From: Pseudomonadota bacterium
Lineage (GTDB): Bacteria > Pseudomonadota > Alphaproteobacteria > Acetobacterales > Acetobacteraceae
Direction of reading: 5' to 3'
DNA length: 28,483 bases
Assembly: GCA_021826485.1 (NCBI GenBank)
Contig: JAKAZX010000004.1
Location: forward strand, 1-28,483
The notes below the pieces were generated by a model, which had not been told where the DNA came from, did no database searches, and was given only the letters and a program-made list of their open reading frames with translations. The position numbers and the translations under genes were made by a program. The number at the start of each line of letters is the position of its first letter. Position 1 is the stretch's first letter. Shown here piece by piece: positions 1 to 6,889 of the stretch.

Positions 1-51
1 TTTCTCTCCCGCCTTCGCGGACCGCCGCGTGCCCGCCGCCGGCTTGCCCGG

Positions 52-870
52 CTATTCCGCCGCGATCCGCACCAGTTCCGCCGCCGCGCCGTCCTCCCCG
101 TTGCCCAGCCGCGCCAGCAGCGCCGCCAGGATCGCCGGCGCCTCCGCCTCGAAGCGGAACGGCGGGTTGACCACCAGCAGGCCGCAGCCGTTCAGCCGCG
201 CCGGGTCCAGGGGCGCACGCAGCAGCAGCTCGGCGGCCACCACGTCGCGCAGGCCGTCCGCCTGGACGGCAGCGAAGAAGTCGCGCACCGGGGCGCGGTG
301 CTTGACCGGATACCAGGCGGCGAACACGCCGGCCGGGAACTTCGTCACCGCCCGGCGCAGCGCGGCGGCGAGGCGGGCGAACTCGTCCGGCGCCTCGTAG
401 GGTGGGTCGATCAGCACCAGCGCGCGGCGTTCGGGCGGCGGCAGCAGGGCGCCCAGCGCCTCCCACGCGTCGCGGCGATGCACGCCCACCTGCCGGTCGC
501 CGGCGAACCGTCGGCGCAGCGCGGCATGGTCCTCCGGATGCAGCTCGCAGCAGGCCAGCCGGTCATCCGGCCGCAGCAGCCGCCGCGCCAGCAGCGGCGA
601 ACCGGGATAGAGGCCGAGCGCCTGCACCAACCCGACATAGGCGGCAAGCGGCGGCGGCGGGTCGTCAAGCAGGCGGCCGATGCCGTCGCGCCATTCGCCG
701 GTGCGGGCGGCGGGGCCGGCGGCGAGATCGTAGCCGCCGGCGCCGGCATGGGTGTCCAGCAGCAGGAAAGGCGCCGGCTTGCGCTGCATCGCGCCGATCA
801 GCCACAGCAGCAGGGCGTGCTTCAGGCAGTCGGCGAAATTACCGGCATGGTAGGCGTGGCGGTAGTTCAC
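52..870 (-). CDS. rlmJ: 23S rRNA (adenine2030-N6)-methyltransferase RlmJ
   Basis: RlmJ methylates N6 of A2030 in 23S rRNA using S-adenosylmethionine. The predicted protein has 272 residues, close to the usual 280. It begins with the family signature NYRHAYHAGNFADCLKH. A SAM-binding stretch (LLDTHAGAGGYDL) lies near residues 37-49, and the catalytic DPPY motif of N6-adenine methyltransferases is at 155-158. The start is a GTG at 870-868. I chose it because it encodes the first residue of the conserved N-terminus and because it overlaps the tsaD stop in a GTGA junction, which implies translational coupling. The frame stays open far upstream, but that part is antisense shadow. The identification is firm; the role is taken from the family. 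Confidence 0.93.
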   Translation of the reverse strand: MNYRHAYHAGNFADCLKHALLLWLIGAMQRKPAPFLLLDTHAGAGGYDLAAGPAARTGEWRDGIGRLLDDPPPPLAAYVGLVQALGLYPGSPLLARRLLRPDDRLACCELHPEDHAALRRRFAGDRQVGVHRRDAWEALGALLPPPERRALVLIDPPYEAPDEFARLAAALRRAVTKFPAGVFAAWYPVKHRAPVRDFFAAVQADGLRDVVAAELLLRAPLDPARLNGCGLLVVNPPFRFEAEAPAILAALLARLGNGEDGAAAELVRIAAE

Positions 871-1901
871 GCGGCCAGACTCTCCAGCGGCCAGCGCGGG
901 CGCGGCGCATGGTCCAGCGGATCGGTCAGGCCGCGGCGCAGCCGCTCGATGCCGCACCAGGCGACCATCACCGCATTGTCCCCGCACAGCCGCAGCGGCG
1001 GGGCGTGGAGCGTGAAGCCGTGCCGCGCCGCCGCCCCCGCCAGCGCCGCGCGCAGCGCCGCGTTGGCGGCAACCCCGCCCGCCACCACCAGCGTCCGCGC
1101 GGCGTGGGTGGCCGCGAACATGCGCATGGCGTGGTCGGCGCGGTCGGCCATCACCGCGGCCACCGCGGCCTGGAAGGCTGCGGCGACATCGGCGGGGCGC
1201 GCCGCCGGCTCGCGGGCCAGCAGGTGGGCAACCGCGGTCTTGAGGCCGGAGAAGCTGAAATCGCAGCCCGGCCGGCCGAGCAACGGGCGCGGCAGCGGAT
1301 GGCGGTGCGGATCGCCCGCCGCCGCCAGCCGCTCCAGCGCCGGGCCGCCGGGCCAGCCGAGGCCGAGCAGCTTGGCCGCCTTGTCGAACGCCTCGCCGGC
1401 GGCATCGTCGATCGTGCCGCCCAGCCGGAGATGCCGCCCGACCCCTTCCACCGAAACGCACTGGCAATGCCCACCGGAGACCAGCAACAGCAGATAGGGA
1501 AAATCGACCCCGCCCGGCACCAGCCCGGGCAGCCGCACGGTCAGCGCATGCGCCTCCAGATGGTTGACCGCGACGAAGGGCAGGCCGTGCGCCAGCGCCA
1601 GCCCCTTGGCGAAGCCGCTGCCGACCAGCAGCCCGCCGATCAGCCCCGGCCCCGCCGTGGCGGCGACCGCGCCCAGCGCCGCCGGGGAGGCGCCGCCGCG
1701 CGCCAGCACGTCCGCGACCAGCCGAGGCAGATGGTCCAGATGCGCGCGGGCCGCGATTTCCGGCACCACGCCGCCATAGGGGGCATGGTCTTGCTGGCTC
1801 AGCACCGCCTCCGCCAGCACCTGCCCGTCCGCGGCCAACAGCGCCGACGCGGTCTCGTCGCAGGAGGTTTCGATGCCCAGGACCGGACCGTCCGGCTGCA
1901 T
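867..1901 (-). CDS. tsaD: tRNA N6-adenosine threonylcarbamoyltransferase TsaD
   Basis: TsaD (formerly Gcp) transfers the threonylcarbamoyl group to A37 of ANN-decoding tRNAs, working with TsaB and TsaE. The 344-residue product starts with the ASKHA-fold motif VLGIETSCDETA. The metal-binding histidines are in NHLEAHAL (H114 and H118), with the LLLLVSGGHCQ strand after them, GGTIDDAAGEAFDK at about 161-174, and LCGDNAVMVAW near the C-terminus. The start is ambiguous. ATG at 1901 has a GAAGG-like site 8 nt upstream; ATG at 1916 would add five residues and has no visible ribosome site. The gene is divergent from hemC, and its stop overlaps the start of rlmJ, so the two are probably one operon. 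Confidence 0.95.
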   Translation of the reverse strand: MQPDGPVLGIETSCDETASALLAADGQVLAEAVLSQQDHAPYGGVVPEIAARAHLDHLPRLVADVLARGGASPAALGAVAATAGPGLIGGLLVGSGFAKGLALAHGLPFVAVNHLEAHALTVRLPGLVPGGVDFPYLLLLVSGGHCQCVSVEGVGRHLRLGGTIDDAAGEAFDKAAKLLGLGWPGGPALERLAAAGDPHRHPLPRPLLGRPGCDFSFSGLKTAVAHLLAREPAARPADVAAAFQAAVAAVMADRADHAMRMFAATHAARTLVVAGGVAANAALRAALAGAAARHGFTLHAPPLRLCGDNAVMVAWCGIERLRRGLTDPLDHAPRPRWPLESLAA

Positions 1902-1934
1902 GCGGATCGCCTTCATCTTCGCCCACCGGTGTTC

Positions 1935-1940
1935 TAGGCT
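1935..1940 (+). promoter_or_regulatory. Candidate leaderless -10 element of hemC, back to back with tsaD
   Basis: TAGGCT fits the TAnnnT form of a -10 box and ends exactly 6 nt before the hemC ATG (1947). Transcription would therefore start on or beside the start codon, and no ribosome site is visible. Read on the other strand, the same bases give TAGAAC, a possible -10 for tsaD, because the two share the palindrome CTAG. No convincing -35 is visible. This is pattern-based inference. Confidence 0.4.
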
Positions 1941-1946
1941 GCCGGC

Positions 1947-2894
1947 ATGGACACTGCCCAGCACCGCCCGCTCCGCCTCGGCACGCGCGGGTCGCCGCTG
2001 GCGATGGTCCAGACCCGCACGGTGCTGGCACGGCTGCGCGCGGCGCAGCCCGGCCTTGCCGCGGAGGCCGAGGTCATCACCACGACGGGCGACGCGGTGC
2101 AGGATCGGCGGCTCGCGGAGATCGGCGGCAAGGGCCTGTTCGCCAAGGAAATCCATGAGGCGCTGCTGGACCGGCGGATCGACGCCGCGGTGCATTCGCT
2201 GAAGGACCTGGAAACTGCACTGCCGCCCGGCATCGTGCTGGCCGCCGTGCTGCCGCGGGAGGATGCGCGCGACGCGCTGATCCTGCCGCCCGGCGCGCCG
2301 CCGCCCGACCCGGCAGAGCCGCTGGCAGCGCTGCCGCAGGGCGCGGCGGTGGGCACCAGCTCGGTGCGGCGGCAGGCGCAGTTGCTGCACGCGCGCCCCG
2401 ACCTGCGCGTCGGGCTGCTGCGCGGCAACGTGCAGACGCGGCTGGCAAAGCTGCGGGACGGGCAGATGGCGGCGACGCTGCTGGCCCTCGCCGGGCTGCG
2501 CCGGCTGGGCCTGGCCGATGCCGCCAGCATCGTCCTGCCGCCGGACGTGATGCTGCCGGCCGCGGGCCAGGGCATCGTCGGCATCACCGCGCGGCAGGAC
2601 GATGCGGCACTGTGCCGCCTGCTCGCCGCGCTGGGCGATGCCGAGGCGATGCTGGCGGCGACCGCCGAACGGGCGCTGCTGCATGAACTGGACGGGTCCT
2701 GCCGCACGCCGATCGGCGCCCATGCCCACCGGCTGCCCGACGGGCGGCTGCATGTCGAGGGTCTGGTGGCGCGCGCCGACGGCAGTTTCCTGCTGCGCCG
2801 CGTGCTGGTCGGGGCACCGGAACACGCGGCGGCGCTCGGCGCCGACCTCGGCCGCGCGCTGCGCGCCGACAGCCCCCCCGACGTGCTTGCCTGA
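1947..2894 (+). CDS. hemC: Porphobilinogen deaminase (hydroxymethylbilane synthase)
   Basis: HemC joins four porphobilinogen units into hydroxymethylbilane in cytosolic heme and cobalamin precursor synthesis. The product is 315 residues, the usual size. LGTRGSPLAMVQ is at 11-22. HSLKDLE carries the catalytic aspartate (D87). GTSSVRRQAQL is at 136-146, and LRGNVQTRL follows. The dipyrromethane cofactor cysteine is C252 in LDGSCRTPIG. The ATG has no Shine-Dalgarno sequence but sits 6 nt after a -10-like TAGGCT. It is first in the run hemC-hemD-mic60-hemY, whose members all overlap, so the four are very probably cotranscribed. Confidence 0.96.
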   Translation: MDTAQHRPLRLGTRGSPLAMVQTRTVLARLRAAQPGLAAEAEVITTTGDAVQDRRLAEIGGKGLFAKEIHEALLDRRIDAAVHSLKDLETALPPGIVLAAVLPREDARDALILPPGAPPPDPAEPLAALPQGAAVGTSSVRRQAQLLHARPDLRVGLLRGNVQTRLAKLRDGQMAATLLALAGLRRLGLADAASIVLPPDVMLPAAGQGIVGITARQDDAALCRLLAALGDAEAMLAATAERALLHELDGSCRTPIGAHAHRLPDGRLHVEGLVARADGSFLLRRVLVGAPEHAAALGADLGRALRADSPPDVLA

Positions 2895-3582
2895 CGCGGT
2901 GCTGGTGACGCGCCCGGAGCCGGGCGCGCAGGCGACCGCCGCCCGCCTCGCCGTCCTGGGCCGGACCGCGGTGATCGCCCCTTTGCTCACGGTCCGGCCG
3001 CGCCCGCTCGCCGCCGCCGGCCGGCTGCAGGCGGTGCTGGTGACCAGTGGCAACGCGCTCCCCGCCATCCCGCCACCGCTGCGGGCGCTGCCGCTGCTCG
3101 CGGTCGGCGATGCGACCGCAGCCCGCGCCGCGGCGGCGGGCTTTGGCGTCGTTCACAGCGCCGCCGGCGATGCCGTGGCGCTGGCGGCACTGGCCTGCCG
3201 GCTATGCCGGCCGGAGGCGGGGGCGCTGCTGCTGGCGGGCGGCGCCGGCCAGGGCGGGCCGCTCGCGGCGGCGCTGCGGGCGGCGGGGTTCCGGGTGCAG
3301 CGGCGGGTGGCCTATGCCACACGGCCGGCCGCCGCCCTGCCGGCCGCCGCCGCCGCGGCGTTGCGGGACGGGGAGCTGACGGCCGCGCTGTTCTTCTCCG
3401 CGATCACCGCTCGCGTTTTCGTGACATTGCTGCCGCAGGCGGTGGCACCGGATGCGCTGCAGAAAGTGACGGCGCTGGCGTTGTCGGATGCGGTGGGGCG
3501 CGCGCTGCGCCCCTTGCCGTGGCGGGCCATCCGTGTTGCATCGCACCCAACCCAGGACGAACTGCTGACCCTGCTGCCATGA
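2887..3582 (+). CDS. hemD: Uroporphyrinogen-III synthase
   Basis: HemD closes hydroxymethylbilane with inversion of ring D to give uroporphyrinogen III. The product is about 231 residues. It starts with the family signature AVLVTRPEPGA and carries VLVTSGNAL, LLAVGDATA and a C-terminal FFSAITARVF segment typical of this poorly conserved family. No ATG lies near the conserved N-terminus. TTG at 2887 overlaps the last 8 nt of hemC and gives the natural beginning; GTG at 2899 is the alternative. The family is recognised by motifs and by its place directly after hemC. The exact start is uncertain. Confidence 0.9.
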   Translation: MPDAVLVTRPEPGAQATAARLAVLGRTAVIAPLLTVRPRPLAAAGRLQAVLVTSGNALPAIPPPLRALPLLAVGDATAARAAAAGFGVVHSAAGDAVALAALACRLCRPEAGALLLAGGAGQGGPLAAALRAAGFRVQRRVAYATRPAAALPAAAAAALRDGELTAALFFSAITARVFVTLLPQAVAPDALQKVTALALSDAVGRALRPLPWRAIRVASHPTQDELLTLLP

Positions 3583-4571
3583 GCGACATCCAACCTGCCG
3601 ATGCCCCCGTCCCCGTCGAGGCCGCGCCGGAACCGCCGCCCCCGCCGCCAGCCCCGCGGGAGGAGCCGCGCCGCCGCCGCGGGCCGTGGCCCGTGCTGGC
3701 AGCGCTGCTGTTCGTGCTGCTGTTCGCCGCAGTCGGCTGGCTGTGGCTGCAACAGCAGCAACAGCAGCAGGCCGGCGGCGGGGCGGCGGTGACGGCCGAA
3801 TTGGCGGCGCTGCAGGATCGCGTGGCGGCGCTGGACCGGCAGGTGGCGGGGCTCTCCAGCCGCCCCGCGCCGGCCCCCGCCGCGGCCGTGGACCTGCGCC
3901 CGCTGGAGGCGCGCGTGGCGGCGCTGGAGCAGCGACCGGCGCAGCCGGCGCCGGCGCCGCCGCAGGACCTCTCGCCGCTCGCCCAGAAGCTCGACAGCGT
4001 CGCCGCCGACGCGGCTGCCGCCAAGGGGCAGGAAGCGGATCTGGGCGGCCGGCTGGCGGCGCTGGAGCAGCGGCTGAGCACCGCCGAGCAGCAGGCCGAC
4101 CAGCTCGGCGCCAAGGCGGCGGTCGCACAGCGCATCGCCCAGGCACAGGTGGCGCTGGAGGGCGGTGCCCCGCTCGGCTCCATCCCCGGCGCGCCGCCGG
4201 CACTCGCCCGGTTCGCCGAACAGTCGCCGCCCACCGAGGCCGCCTTGCGCCTGACCTTCCCGGACGCCGCTGCCGCCGCCGAGCAGGCCAGCCGCCCCTC
4301 GGTCGCCGGCAAGTCGTTCGGCGAGCGCATGTGGCTGCGCGCCCGCGCGCTGATCACCGTCAAGCAGGGCGACCGCGTGGTGGTCGGCGCCCCGGCCGCC
4401 GAGGTGCTGGGGCAGGCGCGGGCGCGGCTGGATGCCGGCGACCTCGCCGGCGCGGTCGCCGCGCTGGATGGGCTGGACGGCCCGGCCGCGCAGGCGATGG
4501 CCGGCTGGCGGGCGCAAGCGCAGTCGCTGCTGGACGCCCGCGCGGCACTCGCCCAGATGGCGCGCGGCTGA
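3579..4571 (+). CDS. Alphaproteobacterial Mic60/mitofilin-like inner membrane protein
   Basis: This 330-residue protein has a proline-rich cytoplasmic N-terminus (residues 1-35), an Arg patch and one transmembrane helix (about 37-57). A run of seven glutamines (58-64) follows, then a long Ala/Gln/Leu coiled-coil region (about 72-185) and a C-terminal mitofilin-type domain (about 185-330) containing FGERMWLRARALITVK. Bacterial Mic60 shapes intracytoplasmic or inner membrane folds and is typically encoded next to hemY in alphaproteobacteria, as it is here. Its ATG overlaps the hemD stop (ATGA), and its stop overlaps the hemY start (TGATG). An older name for such genes is hemX-like. The membrane-shaping role is taken from the family, not shown here. 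Confidence 0.85.
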   Translation: MSDIQPADAPVPVEAAPEPPPPPPAPREEPRRRRGPWPVLAALLFVLLFAAVGWLWLQQQQQQQAGGGAAVTAELAALQDRVAALDRQVAGLSSRPAPAPAAAVDLRPLEARVAALEQRPAQPAPAPPQDLSPLAQKLDSVAADAAAAKGQEADLGGRLAALEQRLSTAEQQADQLGAKAAVAQRIAQAQVALEGGAPLGSIPGAPPALARFAEQSPPTEAALRLTFPDAAAAAEQASRPSVAGKSFGERMWLRARALITVKQGDRVVVGAPAAEVLGQARARLDAGDLAGAVAALDGLDGPAAQAMAGWRAQAQSLLDARAALAQMARG

Positions 4572-5839
4572 TGCGCCGCGTCCTCCTGTTGCTCGTCGCC
4601 GCGATCCTGGTGGTCGCGCTGGCGTGGTGGGTGGCCGGGCTGCCCGGCACCGTCTCGGTCGGCCTCTATGGCTACACGGTGCAGCTTGCCACCTCGCTGG
4701 CACTGGTCGCGACGGCGCTGCTGGTGATCGTGCTGGTGCTGCTGGTACGGCTGCTCGCCTGGGTGCTCGCCACCCCGCGCCGGCTGCGCGCGCGGCGGGA
4801 ACGGCGACGGCGGCAGGCGGGGGACCGGGCCGTCACGCGCACGCTGGTGGCCCTGGCCGCCGGGGAGGACGGGAACGCCCGGCGCGAGGCGGGACGTGCC
4901 CGCCGCCTGCTCGGCGACACGCCGCAGACGCTGCTGCTGGCCGCCGAAGCCGGAAGGCTGGCGCAGCGGGAGGATGAGGCGACCGCGCTCTATCAGCAGC
5001 TCGCCGCGGACCAGGACGCCGCCCTGCTCGGCTTGCGCGGCTTGTTCCGCCAGGCGGTGAACCGCGAGGCGTGGGAGGAGGCGGCGACCATCGCCCGCCG
5101 CGCCGAGGCGGTGCATCCCGGCGGCGCCTGGCTGCGGGAGGAGCGGGCACAGCTTGCCGTGCGCACCGGCAACTGGGCGCAGGCGCTCAGCCTCGCCCCG
5201 CCGGAGGCGCCGCGCGCCGCCTATGCCACCGCCGCGGCCGAGGCCGCGATCGACCCGGCCGAAGGGCTGCGGCTGGCCAAGCGGGCCTGGCAGGACAATC
5301 CCGGCTTCACGCCGGCGGCGCTGGCCTATGCCACGCGGCTGCGGGCGGCGGGGCGCGAAGCGCGCGCGCAGGAGGTGCTGCGGCAGGCCTGGCGCGACGC
5401 GCCGCAGCCGGATCTGGCCACCCTGGCGCTGGCGCCGATCAGCGACCCGCTCGCCCGCGTGCGCGAGGCCGGGCGGATCGCCCGCAGCGCGCCGGACCAT
5501 CCGGAAAGCCACCTGCTGCTGGCCCGCACGACGCTGGCCGCCGGGCTGACCGGCGAGGCGCGGCGGCATCTGGAGGCGGCGCGCGGCGCCGGCCTGAACC
5601 AGCGCCGGCTGTGGCTGTTGCAGGCCGATCTGGAGGAGGCGGAGAGCGGGGAGAGCGAATCGGGCCGGATCGCCCAGCGCGAGGCCTTGCGCCGCGCCGC
5701 CGCCGCCGAGCCGGACCCGGCCTGGCGCTGCGAGGCCTGCGGCGCCGAGCACACCACCTGGCTCGCCACCTGCCCCGCCTGCCACGCCGCCGGCCGCATT
5801 CGCTGGAGCACGCCGCGGCTGGCGCTGCCGGCGGCGTAG
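4571..5839 (+). CDS. hemY: HemY-like TPR membrane protein with C-terminal zinc ribbon
   Basis: The 422-residue product has two N-terminal membrane helices (about 3-24 and 38-62), a basic segment (RRLRARRERRRRQ), and then a long helical region with TPR-like repeats rich in Ala, Leu and Arg. It ends in a four-cysteine zinc-ribbon motif (C387, C390, C401, C404), followed by IRWSTP. The HemY_N/TPR architecture is the one found in alphaproteobacterial heme operons. This is not the oxygen-dependent protoporphyrinogen oxidase that shares the name in other bacteria. The ribbon resembles the rubredoxin-like tail of LapB/YciM. The start ATG overlaps the mic60 stop by one base. Its biochemical function is unsettled. 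Confidence 0.88.
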   Translation: MRRVLLLLVAAILVVALAWWVAGLPGTVSVGLYGYTVQLATSLALVATALLVIVLVLLVRLLAWVLATPRRLRARRERRRRQAGDRAVTRTLVALAAGEDGNARREAGRARRLLGDTPQTLLLAAEAGRLAQREDEATALYQQLAADQDAALLGLRGLFRQAVNREAWEEAATIARRAEAVHPGGAWLREERAQLAVRTGNWAQALSLAPPEAPRAAYATAAAEAAIDPAEGLRLAKRAWQDNPGFTPAALAYATRLRAAGREARAQEVLRQAWRDAPQPDLATLALAPISDPLARVREAGRIARSAPDHPESHLLLARTTLAAGLTGEARRHLEAARGAGLNQRRLWLLQADLEEAESGESESGRIAQREALRRAAAAEPDPAWRCEACGAEHTTWLATCPACHAAGRIRWSTPRLALPAA

Positions 5840-5881
5840 CGGTCAGGTCCTCGCGCCGATGCTCAGCCTGCACCGGGCCTG

Positions 5882-6316
5882 CTAAGCGCGCATTCGCGAA
5901 ATCTCCAGCAGCACCTCGGCTTCCTGCTGCTTCTCCGTCAGGCGCTGGTTGACCAGGTCGCCGATGCTGACGATGCCCGCGAGGCGGCCATCCTCCATCA
6001 CCGGGACGTGGCGCACCTTGTTGATCGTCATCAGCCGCAGGATGTCGTCGATCCGGTCGGCGGCGCGGCAGGTGATGACATTGTGGGTCATCACCTCGGC
6101 CAGCGGGCGGGCCAGCACCGGCGGGCCGTGATGCGCCAGCAGGCGCACCAAGTCGCGTTCCGAAAAGATGCCGGCCAGCTTCTGCCACTGGTCCTCGATC
6201 ACCACCGCGCCGATCCGCCGCTCCGCCAGCAGGCGCACGGCGCGCTCCACCGTTTCGGTCGGCAGCAGCGTCGCCACCACCCGGCCCTTGGTCGCAATGA
6301 CGTCGGAAATCAGCAT
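5882..6316 (-). CDS. CBS-domain pair protein
   Basis: This 144-residue soluble protein consists of two CBS domains and little else. The first is about residues 5-60 (ISDVI, AVRLLAERRIGAVVIED, IFSERDLVR) and the second about 72-128 (EVMTHNVITC, MTINKVRHVPVME, GIVSIGDLV). CBS pairs usually bind adenine nucleotides and modulate a partner, but no partner is fused or adjacent. I chose ATG at 6316 over the in-frame GTG at 6322. A GGAGG lies 6 nt before the ATG, whereas it would directly abut the GTG. The gene is probably monocistronic. Confidence 0.88.
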   Translation of the reverse strand: MLISDVIATKGRVVATLLPTETVERAVRLLAERRIGAVVIEDQWQKLAGIFSERDLVRLLAHHGPPVLARPLAEVMTHNVITCRAADRIDDILRLMTINKVRHVPVMEDGRLAGIVSIGDLVNQRLTEKQQEAEVLLEISRMRA

Positions 6317-6365
6317 GGCCACCCTCCGCGCCTGACATCAGACCGAAGAGTCAACATGGGCGCGT

Positions 6366-6393
6366 CCGCCGCACCGGCCAAACCGGGCGGCGG
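6366..6393. repeat. Strong GC hairpin between the FYDLN and CBS genes
   Basis: CCGCCGC (6366-6372) pairs perfectly with GCGGCGG (6387-6393). An inner CCGG/CCGG pair (6374-6377 with 6383-6386) closes a CCAAA loop, with one bulged base. It lies between the stop of the FYDLN gene and the start of the CBS gene. It may slow or end transcription from the former, but there is no U-tract on either strand, so a classical intrinsic terminator is not supported. Confidence 0.45.
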
Positions 6394-6454
6394 TTAAGCC
6401 TGGGCCATCCCGGTCACGAACCGGCGAGCAGGCCGGCGGAGACGGCGGGAGCGG

Positions 6455-6790
6455 CTACCGCTCCTCCTCCCCGGCTTCCGGCTCCACGTCCACATCGGCG
6501 ATGCCGGCATCCCCGTCCTCGAGGTCGGAGGCGTCTTCCAGCACGTCCTCCTCCACCTCCTCCTCGGGGGTTTCCACCTCCACTTCGCCGTCCTCGACGC
6601 CGGGGACCGGCAGCACCTTGGGACGACGCTTCTCCTCCAGCACGTTGCCGCCGGCGCGGCGGGCGCGCGGCTGCTCGGCCGGCTGCTCGGTGCCGCATTT
6701 CGGGCAGACCGCCGGCTGCTTCGTCAGATCGTAGAAACGGGTACCGCAGGAGACGCAGACCCGCTTGGTGCCGAGTTCCGGCTTGGCCAT
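6455..6790 (-). CDS. TIGR02300/FYDLN_acid family zinc-ribbon protein
   Basis: This 111-residue protein has an N-terminal four-cysteine ribbon (C12, C15, C29, C32) enclosing the family signature GTRFYDL, and begins MAKPELGTKR as alphaproteobacterial members do. A short basic segment follows (about 43-60, including RRPKVLP), and then a very acidic tail of nearly 50 residues dominated by Glu and Asp. The function of the family is unknown. A ribbon with a polyanionic tail suggests a nucleic-acid- or protein-binding role, but that is inference. The start ATG at 6790 has a GAGG 7 nt upstream. It diverges from aroA across 99 bp. Confidence 0.9.
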   Translation of the reverse strand: MAKPELGTKRVCVSCGTRFYDLTKQPAVCPKCGTEQPAEQPRARRAGGNVLEEKRRPKVLPVPGVEDGEVEVETPEEEVEEDVLEDASDLEDGDAGIADVDVEPEAGEEER

Positions 6791-6853
6791 GGCATGCCTC
6801 AGGACGCGCGTTCGGGAAGGAAAGCGCGCGCCCATGCCACCCTGCTTCCTGCC

Positions 6854-6859
6854 TGTCAA
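6854..6859 (-). promoter_or_regulatory. Possible -35 element for the FYDLN gene
   Basis: On the minus strand this is a perfect TTGACA, about 64 nt before the FYDLN start codon. The hexamer 17 bp downstream (CATGGG) is a poor -10, so only the -35 match is seen. Confidence 0.25.
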
Positions 6860-6889
6860 ACCCGCCGGACGCGTGCTAATCGCGCCGCC

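Noticed and set aside
1..51. GC-rich hairpin (CGCGG/CCGCG at 16-29) as a terminator of rlmJ
   Set aside because: The stem is only 5 bp with no T-run on the minus strand, so it is not distinguishable from background at this GC content.
1947..3068. Minus-strand frames opposite hemC that extend the tsaD frame upstream to 3068
   Set aside because: The extension is antisense to hemC. TsaD homologues begin just before VLGIETSCDETA, which here is at 1901 or 1916.
3749..3770. CAG/CAA repeats as a CRISPR or other repeat array
   Set aside because: They are codons of a short Gln run in the Mic60 gene, without spacers or further copies.
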